Shown here: positions 16,943 to 25,097 of the stretch, piece after piece
Layout: every line of letters starts with the position of its first letter
Position numbering within the stretch: the stretch's first letter is position 1
From: Alteribacter populi
GTDB lineage: Bacteria > Bacillota > Bacilli > Bacillales > Salisediminibacteriaceae
NCBI RefSeq assembly: GCF_002352765.1
Contig: NZ_KZ293963.1
Location: 4,118,559 to 4,182,558 of the forward strand
Direction of reading: 5' to 3'
DNA length: 64,000 nt
Translations under genes and position numbers: made by a program
The notes under the pieces: model-generated
Databases searched by the model: none
Seen by the model: the letters and a program-made list of their open reading frames with translations, nothing else
What the model was told of the DNA's origin: nothing

Positions 16943-17845
16943 TTGTTCAAGAAGAAAATGCTTTCGGTTACTTTAGGTTTGGGTTTAGCGGTTGCAATGA
17001 CTGCATGTGGCAGTAACGCTGATGGTGGAGATGAAGAGATTGAAAAATTAACAATGGGTTTCATTCCTTCACAAGATGCAGATGAACTTGCAGATACGGC
17101 ACAACCTCTTGCAGATCAATTATCAGAAGAACTGGGCATTGAAGTTGAAGCCGAGCTAATGATGGATTTTGTTGGGTTAATTGAGGCAATGAGAACACAA
17201 CAGGTTGATATTGGTTTCTTAAATCCATTTGGATTTGTACAAGCAGAGGACCGAGCAGATGCGGAAGTTATTTTGAAGTCAGAACGAGACGGTGAAACAT
17301 CATATCTTGCACAATATAGTGTGCCAGCTGACTCCGATATTGAAAGCATTGATGATTTAGTTGAACAAGAAGGACTTGTTTGGGCGTATGCCGATGACTT
17401 GTCTACTTCAGGGTATTTATTCCCTGCATCTCAATTGAGAAATATGGGTGTAGAAAATCTTGATAACCACTTCAATCGTTTCACTGTAGGTGGACATGAC
17501 AATGCAATGATTGCTTTATTAGATGGACAAGCTGATTTTGCAACAACCTTTGAAGATGGGCGTGACAGCGTAGCAGACGAGTTCCCAGATGTTTATGATG
17601 ATATTAGAGTTATTGGATATACAGATCCGATTCCAAATGACACAATCTCAGTGCGTAGTGATTTACCAGAAGAGATGAAAGAAGATATCAAACAAGCTTT
17701 CTTAAATTTTAACGATGACGAAGAAATGTTAGAAGTACTATATGATATTTATACTTGGACTGGTATTGCGGAAGCAACATCTGAAGAATATGACATTGTA
17801 CGTGACGTCTTTGAAGAATTTGAAGATGAATTGACTGAAGAATAG
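16943..17845 (+). CDS. phnD: Phosphonate/phosphite-type ABC transporter substrate-binding lipoprotein
   Basis: The 300-residue protein has a lipoprotein signal (basic M-F-K-K-K-M, hydrophobic core, lipobox M-T-A-C at residue 22) and then a PhnD-like periplasmic-binding fold: TMGFIPSQDADELADTAQPLADQLS at the start and the family hallmark G-F-L-N-P-F-G-F-V near residue 93. It captures a phosphorus oxyanion or organophosphonate at the outer membrane face and hands it to the permeases encoded at 19035 and 19853. The TTG start at 16943 is chosen because AGGGGGGG lies 8 bp upstream; the next ATG (16958) would cut the signal peptide. The mature chain is very acidic, which fits a salt-adapted host. 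No C-P lyase or phosphite dehydrogenase is in the window, so the ligand is open. Confidence 0.9.
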   Translation: MFKKKMLSVTLGLGLAVAMTACGSNADGGDEEIEKLTMGFIPSQDADELADTAQPLADQLSEELGIEVEAELMMDFVGLIEAMRTQQVDIGFLNPFGFVQAEDRADAEVILKSERDGETSYLAQYSVPADSDIESIDDLVEQEGLVWAYADDLSTSGYLFPASQLRNMGVENLDNHFNRFTVGGHDNAMIALLDGQADFATTFEDGRDSVADEFPDVYDDIRVIGYTDPIPNDTISVRSDLPEEMKEDIKQAFLNFNDDEEMLEVLYDIYTWTGIAEATSEEYDIVRDVFEEFEDELTEE

Positions 17846-18018
17846 TGATCAAAATTCATAACTTTTTGAACAACCTTTTATAAACGATTTTAAATTATAC
17901 CTTATTAGAACTGTGCCTAAGGACGAGATAAGTTTGAACTTCGTATCGAACCTTGGGCTCAGTATAAGGACTTATTTTCTATTATACCTTGATGGATCCG
18001 AATATTTATTGACACTAG

Positions 18019-18067
18019 CGACCTATTAAATGAACATAGTATTAATGTTCTAGGTCGTTATCTTTTT
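18019..18067 (+). terminator. Intrinsic terminator or attenuator between phnD and phnC
   Basis: CGACCTA (18019-18025) pairs with TAGGTCG (18051-18057), with an inner GAACAT/ATGTTC stem, followed by TTATCTTTTT. It would limit transcription from the binding-protein gene into the ATPase gene. Confidence 0.75.
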
Positions 18068-18085
18068 GAAAAGGAAGAAGTGGGG

Positions 18086-18114
18086 GACGAAGATACCACT
18101 CTGTTCGTCTTTTT
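18086..18114 (+). terminator. Second weak hairpin with T run before phnC
   Basis: GACGAA (18086-18091) and TTCGTC (18104-18109) form a short stem followed by TTTTTT. A further dyad ATAGATT/AATCTAT lies near 18160-18181. Together they suggest a structured leader or tandem attenuation before phnC. Confidence 0.5.
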
Positions 18115-18261
18115 CAACTAGCTTAAAAGATTTAAAATTAAGCTTTTGATTTGCTGCAATAGATTCGCTAGTGCAATCTATGTAAAATAAATTCACACTT
18201 TTGTGACATAGTTGAACATATCAAACGATGAAATGATTAAAGATTGAGGAAGGAGAACACA

Positions 18262-19038
18262 ATGCTAGAGTTTAAGAATGTATCTTTAGTTTATCCAAAT
18301 GGCCATCAGGGGTTAAAAGATGTAAACCTCAAAATCAATGATGGTGAATTTATTGTGGTTGTAGGAATGTCAGGAGCCGGTAAATCAACGTTAATCCGTA
18401 GTATTAACCGTCTGGTCACACCAACAGAAGGGGAATTGCTATTAGATGGTGAGAATATCCTCAAATTTAATGAGAAAGATCTGCGAAAGCTACGAACGAA
18501 GGCTGGTATGATCTTTCAAAACTACAACCTAGTAAACCGGATGTCCGTTCTCCGTAACGTATTAGCTGGAAGGCTCGGCCACATTGGTACGATGCGCAGT
18601 CTGTTAGGTTTGTTTCCACAGGAAGATGTGCAATTGGCTATGAACAACCTTCAGCGAGTCGGTATTGGTGAAAAAGCATACGAGAGGGCTGACCGTTTAA
18701 GTGGTGGACAGCAGCAACGTGTGAGTATTGCTAGGGTTATTACTCAAAAGCCATCTGTTATTTTAGCGGATGAGCCTGTAGCAAGTCTTGATCCTCCAAC
18801 TTCCCATGTCGTTATGAAAGACTTAAAGAGAATCAGTCGTGAAGATAATTTAACAACACTGGTAAACCTTCACTTTATTGATATGGCTCAAGAGTATGCC
18901 GATCGTATTATTGGATTGCGAGATGGGGAAGTCGTTTTTGATGGTCCGGCCAGTGAAGTGACTGAGAAAACATTTGAAGAAATTTACGGCAGACCGATCA
19001 AAGAAGATGATCTACTCGGGGGAGATGAGAAAGAATGA
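18262..19038 (+). CDS. phnC: Phosphonate-type ABC transporter ATP-binding protein
   Basis: The 258-residue protein is a single ABC ATPase with Walker A G-M-S-G-A-G-K-S-T, Q-loop NYNLV, signature L-S-G-G-Q-Q-Q-R, Walker B ILADEPVASLD and H-loop NLHFIDMA. The insert GRLGHIGTMRSLLGLFP after the Q-loop is typical of PhnC. It powers import through the two PhnE-like permeases that follow. ATG 18262 is preferred to TTG 18244 because AGGAAGGAG (18247-18255) is then placed correctly. Its end overlaps the next gene by 4 bp (ATGA), showing translational coupling. It lies 416 bp after phnD, an unusual gap with two hairpins. Confidence 0.94.
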   Translation: MLEFKNVSLVYPNGHQGLKDVNLKINDGEFIVVVGMSGAGKSTLIRSINRLVTPTEGELLLDGENILKFNEKDLRKLRTKAGMIFQNYNLVNRMSVLRNVLAGRLGHIGTMRSLLGLFPQEDVQLAMNNLQRVGIGEKAYERADRLSGGQQQRVSIARVITQKPSVILADEPVASLDPPTSHVVMKDLKRISREDNLTTLVNLHFIDMAQEYADRIIGLRDGEVVFDGPASEVTEKTFEEIYGRPIKEDDLLGGDEKE

Positions 19039-19853
19039 CCAAAGATAAGAATCTAACGAAAGGAAAAGAAGGACGTATGCCTGTAACTCCTAGAGGGTTA
19101 AAGTGGTACCTTTCCAGTATCCTCTTTTTAGTAGTGAGTTTGTATGTACTATCTGCATATCAGACACAAGCTTTTCCTAACCGTATTATAGAAGGATTTC
19201 CAATCGTCTATTATTTCGTTATTGATGACTTAATTCCACCTAACTGGGGATATGTTAATACCGTTTTCTTCAGTTTGCTTGAAACATGGAATATTGCCTT
19301 ATTAAGTACAACATTTGCAGCCATTCTAGCGATTCCTTTCAGCTTCCTAGCAGCTGCGAATATTAATACCAACAAGTACTTTTACCAGTTTATTCGAATG
19401 TTATTAAACTTGCTACGAACGATTCCGGAAGTTATCCTCGCCGTATTATTCGTGGCTGTTGTTGGTATCGGTGCGCTATCTGGGGTATTTGCCCTTACTA
19501 TATTTTCACTTGGGATCCTTGCGAAACTCGTCAGTGAAACGGTCGAAACCATCGACCCGGGTCCCCTTGAAGCGATTCGTGCTTCAGGAGGAAATGTATT
19601 TCAGGTTATCGGGTATGGTGTCGTTCCTCAAGTCATTCAACAGTACGCTTCCTATACTCTTTATGTATTAGAAATTAATGTTAAGGCTTCTGTTGTACTA
19701 GGTTTTGTTGGCGCTGGTGGTATCGGTCTTATTTTACGTCAGCAACTGAATATGTTTAACTATGCAAACGTATCCACAATTATTATCCTGACTTTTGTTA
19801 CGATTACAATTATTGATTTTGTTAGTAATCGCGTAAGGGAGGGGCTGGAGTAA
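19035..19853 (+). CDS. phnE: Phosphonate-type ABC transporter permease (first PhnE)
   Basis: The 272-residue protein has six predicted membrane segments and the binding-protein-dependent transport loop E-A-I-R-A-S-G-G-N-V-F-Q-V-I-G-Y-G-V-V-P-Q that contacts the ATPase coupling helix. The end motif V-G-A-G-G-I-G-L-I-L-R is typical of PhnE. It pairs with the second permease (19853) as a heterodimer. Start ATG 19035 overlaps the phnC stop. The first 20 residues are polar, cytoplasmic and lysine-rich. Confidence 0.93.
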   Translation: MTKDKNLTKGKEGRMPVTPRGLKWYLSSILFLVVSLYVLSAYQTQAFPNRIIEGFPIVYYFVIDDLIPPNWGYVNTVFFSLLETWNIALLSTTFAAILAIPFSFLAAANINTNKYFYQFIRMLLNLLRTIPEVILAVLFVAVVGIGALSGVFALTIFSLGILAKLVSETVETIDPGPLEAIRASGGNVFQVIGYGVVPQVIQQYASYTLYVLEINVKASVVLGFVGAGGIGLILRQQLNMFNYANVSTIIILTFVTITIIDFVSNRVREGLE

Positions 19854-20665
19854 TGAAGACTGATATGAGTAAAAAGTCAAATATACCAATGCAGAAGCCT
19901 AACCGTACAAAATTTCGTGTGCAGTTCCTGATAGCGCTTATTATATTAAGTGGACTTTACGTGATAGCCTTTATGTTTACTGATTTTCAAGCAAGAGGCT
20001 CATCTTCTTCTGCTCTTGAGACTTTAAGAAGACTGTTTCTAGCACCGTTATTTGATGCAGAAACTCGAGCAGAATTTCCTGTGTACGTAGGCTATATGCT
20101 TGAAACGATTGCCATTGCATATGCCGGTCTATCAATTGCAGCCATCCTGGCCATTCCAGTCGGATTTTTAGCAGCAAGAAACATGACGAGATTTTCTTAT
20201 GCTGGAAAATCAATTTTAAATGCAATTCGTGCCATTCCTGAGCTGATTTTTGCGATAATTTTCGTTGCAGCTGTTGGTATGGGTCCCTATGCAGGTGTTT
20301 TAGCGATCAGTATTAATTCTATTGGTATGCTAGGAAAATTATATGCAGAAGTGATTGAGACAATTGATATGTCAAAGGTAGATGCAATAAAAGCAAGCGG
20401 TGGAAATCGAATTCAAGCAATGTGGTACGGTGTGTTACCACAGGTTCTACCAGAGTTTTCTTCCTATGCGATCTATCGTTTTGAAATTGATGTTCGTGCA
20501 TCGACGGTGTTAGGTATTGTTGGAGCCGGCGGTATTGGTACACCATTACTATTGGCAACGCACCAACGGAACTGGGAAGATGTCGGGATGATTTTGATTG
20601 TCGTTGTTATTTTTGTTAGTGCAATTGACTATCTTAGTGGATTCATCCGTAAAAAAATCGTTTAA
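19853..20665 (+). CDS. phnE: Phosphonate-type ABC transporter permease (second PhnE)
   Basis: The 270-residue protein is homologous to its upstream neighbour, with the coupling loop D-A-I-K-A-S-G-G-N-R-I-Q-A-M-W-Y-G-V-L-P-Q and the end motif V-G-A-G-G-I-G-T-P-L. ATG 19853 overlaps the stop of the first permease by one base (TAATG), so the two are translationally coupled. The pair probably arose by duplication and works as a heterodimer. No catabolic gene follows; a hairpin near 20696 ends the operon. Confidence 0.93.
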   Translation: MKTDMSKKSNIPMQKPNRTKFRVQFLIALIILSGLYVIAFMFTDFQARGSSSSALETLRRLFLAPLFDAETRAEFPVYVGYMLETIAIAYAGLSIAAILAIPVGFLAARNMTRFSYAGKSILNAIRAIPELIFAIIFVAAVGMGPYAGVLAISINSIGMLGKLYAEVIETIDMSKVDAIKASGGNRIQAMWYGVLPQVLPEFSSYAIYRFEIDVRASTVLGIVGAGGIGTPLLLATHQRNWEDVGMILIVVVIFVSAIDYLSGFIRKKIV

Positions 20666-20695
20666 TCTATAGCCTATCAATATCGCTATACTATT

Positions 20696-20728
20696 ACAAA
20701 CTGTTACCGACAATCGGTAACGGTTTGT
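20696..20728 (+). terminator. Hairpin at the end of the phn-type operon
   Basis: ACAAACTGTTACCGA (20696-20710) pairs with TCGGTAACGGTTTGT (20714-20728) with one G-T wobble. The T run after it is poor (TGTTGT), so termination may be partial; the hairpin sits only 35 bp before the next start. Confidence 0.65.
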
Positions 20729-20763
20729 TGTATAGTGTGAATTCTATGTGGGGGTTACTAATA

Positions 20764-21567
20764 ATGAATAAGACAAAAGAAATATATGAAGTAGCGTTAA
20801 AGTGGACAAAACAAGCAGGAACGATGTTGAAAAATACGTTACAAAACTCTCTTCATGTTGAATATAAAACGTCTGCTGCTGATTTAGTGACAGAAAAAGA
20901 CCGAGAGATCGAACAATTTTTTGTGCAAAAAATAAATGCGACGTATCCGAACCATTTTATTTTAGGAGAAGAAGGGTCTGCTTCAGAACAAGCTAAATAT
21001 GACCCTATGAAAGAGACTGTTTGGATCATTGACCCTATTGATGGAACGACGAATTTTGTTCATCAAAAGCGGAATTTTGCAATTTCTGTTGGGATATATG
21101 AGAAGGGCCAGCCAGTTATCGGTATTATTTATGATCCCATTTCTGATGAGTGTTTCCATGCACAAAGAGGAGAAGGCGCGTATTTAAATGAACAACAGTT
21201 ACCTTCTATTACAGGGGGAAATTTAGAGGAGTCTTTGGTGGCGATGAATTCTCTCTGGTTAACACCAAATAACCATCTAGACCACGAAAGGCTACAAGCA
21301 ATGGTTAATGAAGTGCGAGGCGTCCGTTGCCAGGGGTCTGCCGCTTTGGAATTGGCCTATGTGGCATGTGGTCGATTAGATGCTTCGATTGCAATTGGAT
21401 TGGGGCCATGGGATTTCGGTGGCGGTTATGTACTCCTAAACGAAGTCGGTGCAAGCATAACGACTGTGGATAACCAACCAATTGATCCATTTCATCCTTC
21501 CTCCGTTTTTGTAGCGAAGCCTGAGATCCATCCAATAATCCTTGAAAACTATTTGTTTAGGAGATGA
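20764..21567 (+). CDS. Inositol monophosphatase family phosphatase
   Basis: The 267-residue protein has the metal- and substrate-binding motifs of the IMPase/SuhB/CysQ family: L-V-T-E-K-D-R-E-I-E, G-E-E-G, W-I-I-D-P-I-D-G-T-T-N-F-V (residues about 82-94) and G-P-W-D-F-G-G-G-Y-V-L-L-N-E-V-G-A near the C-terminus. It dephosphorylates inositol-1-phosphate, NADP or related sugar phosphates with Mg2+ in the cytoplasm; B. subtilis YktC is the likely relative. ATG 20764 is preferred because GGGGG lies about 10 bp before it; the longer frame from TTG 20725 overlaps the preceding hairpin. Downstream lies a family C repeat. Exact substrate unknown. Confidence 0.92.
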   Translation: MNKTKEIYEVALKWTKQAGTMLKNTLQNSLHVEYKTSAADLVTEKDREIEQFFVQKINATYPNHFILGEEGSASEQAKYDPMKETVWIIDPIDGTTNFVHQKRNFAISVGIYEKGQPVIGIIYDPISDECFHAQRGEGAYLNEQQLPSITGGNLEESLVAMNSLWLTPNNHLDHERLQAMVNEVRGVRCQGSAALELAYVACGRLDASIAIGLGPWDFGGGYVLLNEVGASITTVDNQPIDPFHPSSVFVAKPEIHPIILENYLFRR

Positions 21568-21660
21568 TCAAATAGTTTGGGAAAAATAACTTGCGCGACT
21601 TAGAGGACGTTCGATGAAAGCAGGCTTTTTCACGAGTTAAGTATAAAAATCTACATTTTT

Positions 21661-21780
21661 GTATCTAGCTTCAGGCGCCATCGGCACGTGTCAAATAACC
21701 TGCCCGATTAAAAGTAAAAAGAACTTTTATCGGACAGAACATTTGCATGTCACCGAAAAGTGGCGCCTTGCGCTTTTCTT
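21661..21780 (+). repeat. Dispersed structured repeat family C, copy 1
   Basis: Matches 29001-29116 over about 115 bp. It starts CTAGCTTCAGGCGCCA and ends TGGCGCCTTGCGCTTTTCTT, so AGGCGCCA and TGGCGCCT form an outer stem; inside, CCGATTAAAAGT and ACTTTTATCGG form a second stem (21704-21732). The conserved single-stranded part is AGAACATTTGCATGTC. It lies downstream of the phosphatase gene and before the LOG gene. Confidence 0.82.
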
Positions 21781-21855
21781 GAAAAGGCTGCTTTTCAATT
21801 TGCTAAGTTGTGCTAGAGTAAAGATATAATGAAAAAGCGCTTGGAGGAGGATGTT

Positions 21856-22395
21856 ATGAAAAAATGTGCAGTTTTCTGCGGCTCTCGAGCTGGGAATCAT
21901 CCGGAGTATTTAGCTTCTGCCCGTAAATTAGGCCACGCTATGGCAGAGCGGAACATTGACCTCGTTTACGGAGGTGCCAGCGTTGGTATTATGGCCGCGA
22001 TTGCAGATGCTGTTCTTGAACGTGGAGGAAAAGTAACCGGGGTATTGCCAAAGTTTCTTAGTGATCGTGAAATAGCCCATGAAAAGCTTACCGAATTGTA
22101 TATTGTTGAAACGATGCACGAACGTAAGCGGATGATAGCGGAACTTTCCGATGGCTTCATTTCATTACCAGGTGGAATCGGTACGATGGAAGAGTATTTT
22201 GAAATGCTTACGATGGGGGCACTGGACCAACACAAAGGAAAGAGTGGACTTTTGAATGTAAATGATTACTATACACCGCTTATTCAATTTTTTGATCATA
22301 TGAAAGACCAGGGATTTATAGACCCTAGCAGTCGAAAAGCAATGATCGTTGAGGAGGACCCAGAAGCGATCCTCGATATTATTTTTTCAGAATGA
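21856..22395 (+). CDS. LOG-family nucleoside 5'-monophosphate phosphoribohydrolase (YvdD-like)
   Basis: The 179-residue protein carries the LOG/lysine-decarboxylase-like fold signatures: C-G-S-R-A-G at the start, VYGGASVGIMAAIAD, the M-H-E-R-K-R-M box and P-G-G-I-G-T-M-E-E (residues about 105-113), where E and R act in cleavage of the N-glycosidic bond of nucleoside monophosphates. Plant LOG enzymes free active cytokinins; bacterial ones are better seen as AMP/cytokinin-riboside-phosphate hydrolases. The name lysine decarboxylase often given to such genes is wrong. ATG 21856 is chosen because GGAGGAGG (21842-21849) precedes it; the frame back to 21829 runs over this site. Terminator at 22424. 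Confidence 0.92.
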   Translation: MKKCAVFCGSRAGNHPEYLASARKLGHAMAERNIDLVYGGASVGIMAAIADAVLERGGKVTGVLPKFLSDREIAHEKLTELYIVETMHERKRMIAELSDGFISLPGGIGTMEEYFEMLTMGALDQHKGKSGLLNVNDYYTPLIQFFDHMKDQGFIDPSSRKAMIVEEDPEAILDIIFSE

Positions 22396-22423
22396 AGAAG
22401 GTGGGCATTAAATAGTCTAAAAA

Positions 22424-22466
22424 AACCTACTCAGCACTCCTGTAATAGGAGGCAAATGAGTAGGTT
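22424..22466. terminator. Bidirectional terminator between convergent genes
   Basis: AACCTACTCA (22424-22433) pairs with TGAGTAGGTT (22457-22466), with an inner CTCCT/AGGAG stem. A run of A before and T after make it work for the LOG gene on plus and the membrane protein gene on minus. Confidence 0.85.
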
Positions 22467-22707
22467 AATTTGTTTTTATCCTTTTTTTGGGAAAACCTAA
22501 AATAAAATTAATGATTTGATAGACTGAAAATAAAAGTAAGCCGGTAACTAGTGATCCTGCCATATAACCTGCTGAAAAGTTTGCGGAAGTGAACCAGTTT
22601 GTATTGTTGCCAATAAACAGACCTGCTATTATCGAAAGGAAAAAAATGACTCCAACAACGATTTGTTCTGTTTTTTCTTCTTTTGACACATTCTTAAATT
22701 TAAACAC
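22465..22707 (-). CDS. Small membrane protein with two membrane segments, function unknown
   Basis: The 80-residue protein begins M-F-K-F-K-N-V-S-K-E-E-K and has hydrophobic stretches at about residues 17-33 (VVGVIFFLSIIAGLFIG) and 45-69 (GYMAGSLVTGLLLFSVYQIINFILG), ending in a basic tail. GTG 22707 is used because AAAGGTGG lies 8 bp upstream on the minus strand; the GTG four codons earlier overlaps that site. No family recognised. It is convergent with the LOG gene and shares its terminator. Confidence 0.65.
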   Translation of the reverse strand: MFKFKNVSKEEKTEQIVVGVIFFLSIIAGLFIGNNTNWFTSANFSAGYMAGSLVTGLLLFSVYQIINFILGFPKKRIKTN

Positions 22708-22835
22708 GAAGCTTCCCACCTTTCACTGGATTATCCCTACTCAAATTATACGATTAAGTTGCGGTTCTGGCAATGGGAGAAACTGTCGCTTGCATTTTCA
22801 TTGTTCTTCTTTTGTTAATAGGCTTGGTGTAGAGG

Positions 22836-22875
22836 AAAGGGAAATCTCGAAAAAATCCGAGAATTCCCTTTTTCT
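22836..22875 (+). terminator. Terminator-like hairpin without an obvious upstream gene
   Basis: AAAGGGAAATCTCG (22836-22849) pairs with CGAGAATTCCCTTT (22858-22871), then TTTCTTTT. On the plus strand the only thing before it is a 19-codon hydrophobic frame (22773-22832, ATG to TAG) without a ribosome binding site. Confidence 0.7.
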
Positions 22876-22886
22876 TTTATAAGTGC

Positions 22887-23120
22887 GTGTTCAAAAGGAG
22901 GAAAAAAAGAGCCGAGTAGGTCGAGTCTCGACGGATATTCTTCGTTGCTTAATTAGCAGCGAAAGAGACATCTGATGTTAATACGTGGGGTGCGAGAAAC
23001 AAGCCAACGAGCTTTCCCAGGATGAGGTGACTACTGCGTTCGCCACAGGACGTGAGGGTATATAGCAGGAGGTCATATTATACGACAGCTATTTTTAGCG
23101 GACTTTTTTGAATATCCTCT
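22887..23120 (+). repeat. MITE-like repeat family E, copy 1
   Basis: Begins GTGTTCAAAAGG and ends CTTTTTTGAATATCCTCT. The same two ends, in the same orientation, bound the segment 51597-51718, whose interior is different. The rest of this copy (GAGTAGGTCGAGTCTCGACG, then CAGGTGAGGT-like and GACGTGAGGGTATATAGC) encodes nothing. Its last bases contain the stop codon of the minus-strand gene at 23119. Confidence 0.65.
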
Positions 23121-23763
23121 ATAAGTTTTTTAATGCTGTACCAATACTTGTTTCACCGGAAAGAAGTTCAAAGGCCTTGTGATACGTTTCCTCGATCGTT
23201 AAGGCATTTACTGCCGTAGCTGCGACATCTTCGCGAGGAATGTCACCCGACTTATTTTCTAGGAGTTTCGCGGCAACAATGGTTCCTTTTGCCGGTTCGT
23301 TTGTTAATAACCCAGGGCGGAGGATCGTGTAGTTAAGCTTACTTTTTACAAGAGCTTCATCAGCTGCTGCTTTCGCTTTCATATAATGCTGGATCCCCTC
23401 TGGTGTAGCATCAGGGTTATTAGCTCCCATCGTACTTACCATGATATAGCGGGCAAGACCGTGCTTTTCTGCTTGTTCAATAGATCGAATTGCAGCGTTT
23501 CGGTCAATGACGTCTGTTTGTTCTTTAGACGTATGTCCCCCAGATCCAGCCGTAAAGATGACCGCATCGGCGCCTTCATAGGCATGTGAGAAATCATTTT
23601 CTAGGTCTGCAATGACAATTTCATCTACCCTAAGATTTTCCATTGTCCTTTTTTGTTCTTCAGAGCGAATCATCGCTTTTACATTATGTTCTGTGCTTAA
23701 GCCAAGCATCTTTACTATATGCTGACCTACGTTTCCATTAGCGCCAATCACTAATATATTCAC
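23119..23763 (-). CDS. NAD(P)-binding SDR-like protein (YhfK-like)
   Basis: The 214-residue protein starts with the nucleotide-binding motif G-A-N-G-N-V-G-Q-H (residues 7-15), with NmrA/atypical-SDR features: V-I-F-T-A-G-S-G-G, the S in YIMVSTMGANNPD, and Y-x-x-x-K replaced by HYMKAKAAADEAL. It belongs to the NAD(P)H-binding group with B. subtilis YhfK; the reaction is unknown. GTG 23763 is used because GGAG lies 9 bp upstream on the minus strand. The longer frame to 23871 adds residues without fold character. The stop codon lies inside repeat E1. Confidence 0.85.
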   Translation of the reverse strand: MNILVIGANGNVGQHIVKMLGLSTEHNVKAMIRSEEQKRTMENLRVDEIVIADLENDFSHAYEGADAVIFTAGSGGHTSKEQTDVIDRNAAIRSIEQAEKHGLARYIMVSTMGANNPDATPEGIQHYMKAKAAADEALVKSKLNYTILRPGLLTNEPAKGTIVAAKLLENKSGDIPREDVAATAVNALTIEETYHKAFELLSGETSIGTALKNL

Positions 23764-23924
23764 AACGATCACTCCTATATCATTTAATTTAACATTTATC
23801 TTATCCCCTTTAAATGAAGGAGTCAAACCTGGTGAATCAGGTGCTCTGACTCTAGCTACTTCTTGACTCATAAAGTTCAGAATATTAAGATGATAAATAA
23901 GGAAATTGAAGGAGGAAATTAGAC

Positions 23925-24815
23925 ATGAGTCATAATAAAGAACCGCTCGTAGCTACGTTTTCGATCGTTGGGTACGATCCTGAAACCAAGGAATGGGGGA
24001 TCGCGGTCCAATCCAAATTTCTAGGAGTAGGGGCTGTGGTTCCTTGGGCAAAAGCAGATGTAGGTGCGGTGGCGACCCAGTCTTTTGCCAATACGTCGTT
24101 TGGACCAAAGGGACTTGAGCTCCTAGCAGAAGGATATAGTCCCGAAGTAGTCGTAGAAAAGCTAGTAGCAGAAGATGAGGAACAGGGGCTTCGCCAATTT
24201 GCGATCATGGATGCTAATGGGAATACAGCAGGCTTTACCGGAGCTGACTGCTATGATTGGGCTGGGCAGCGGGCTGGTCGTTATTGTACAGCTCAAGGGA
24301 ATATTTTGGTGAGTGAAAAGACAGTAAACCGTTTAGTTGATACCTTCGAACAAACAAATGGAACATTGGCAGAGCGTCTTTTAGAAGCGCTTGATAAAGG
24401 ACAAGCAGCAGGGGGAGATTCCCGTGGGAAACAGTCTGCTGCTCTTTTTGTAGTGCAAGATAAAGGTGGATACGGGGGATATAACGACCGTAAGTATGAT
24501 CTGCGAGTGGATGATCATCCCGATCCCATTAGAGAATTAAGACGTGTTTTTGAGCTGCATACCTTGTATTTTTCAAAGCCAAAGAAAGAAGAACTTCTTA
24601 CCATTGAAGGTGATGTTCTGGAAAAAGTACAACTTATTCTTCAAAAAGAAAAGCTGTTAGATGATACTTATGATAGTTATAATTTAACGGTAAAAGAAGC
24701 GTTAAAGGCTTATTTTATGAAGGAAAATTTTGATGAGCGCTGGCAGGAAGAAGACCAGGTTGATCCGTATGTTTTGGCCTATATGAAAAGGAAACCATCC
24801 CTTACAGTCCGTTGA
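23925..24815 (+). CDS. DUF1028 family protein, Ntn-hydrolase-like
   Basis: The 296-residue protein has the conserved DUF1028 N-terminal block T-F-S-I-V-G-Y-D-P-E-T-K-E-W-G-I-A-V-Q-S-K, then VGAVVPWAKADVGAVATQSFAN and GNIL; the C-terminal 75 residues form the added peptidoglycan-binding-like segment found in longer members. DUF1028 proteins share the Ntn-hydrolase fold and are often near ureidoglycolate or amino-acid catabolic genes, but no activity is established. ATG 23925 follows GAAGGAGG. No metabolic partner is adjacent here. A short hairpin at 24946 may be its terminator. Confidence 0.9.
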   Translation: MSHNKEPLVATFSIVGYDPETKEWGIAVQSKFLGVGAVVPWAKADVGAVATQSFANTSFGPKGLELLAEGYSPEVVVEKLVAEDEEQGLRQFAIMDANGNTAGFTGADCYDWAGQRAGRYCTAQGNILVSEKTVNRLVDTFEQTNGTLAERLLEALDKGQAAGGDSRGKQSAALFVVQDKGGYGGYNDRKYDLRVDDHPDPIRELRRVFELHTLYFSKPKKEELLTIEGDVLEKVQLILQKEKLLDDTYDSYNLTVKEALKAYFMKENFDERWQEEDQVDPYVLAYMKRKPSLTVR

Positions 24816-24945
24816 TATTCAGGTTGAAATCAAGAGAAAGGTAGATAACAAGCAGGTCTAAATTACCTTGCTGTAACCCTTATTTTTTTGAATTTCCTCT
24901 TAGTAGCAACGGTTCTTTTTGCGTAAAAGCATTTTATAGGTCTTA

Positions 24946-24967
24946 AGCCGACGGTCCTTCGTCGGCT
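24946..24967 (+). terminator. Short GC-rich hairpin after the DUF1028 gene
   Basis: AGCCGACG (24946-24953) and CGTCGGCT (24960-24967) are exact complements with a 6-nt loop; only ATTCTT follows. It lies 130 bp past the stop codon, so the link to that gene is uncertain. Confidence 0.55.
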
Positions 24968-25097
24968 ATTCTTATGTAAGGAATGTAAGCTATAATTTGG
25001 GAATAAATGTTGTGTTTTGTCTTGGGTGAGCTGGCAGCATTTCGGGTATAGATAACAAGAGATTTCTATTGAGGGATAAGGTAAGGAGGCATTGCAG

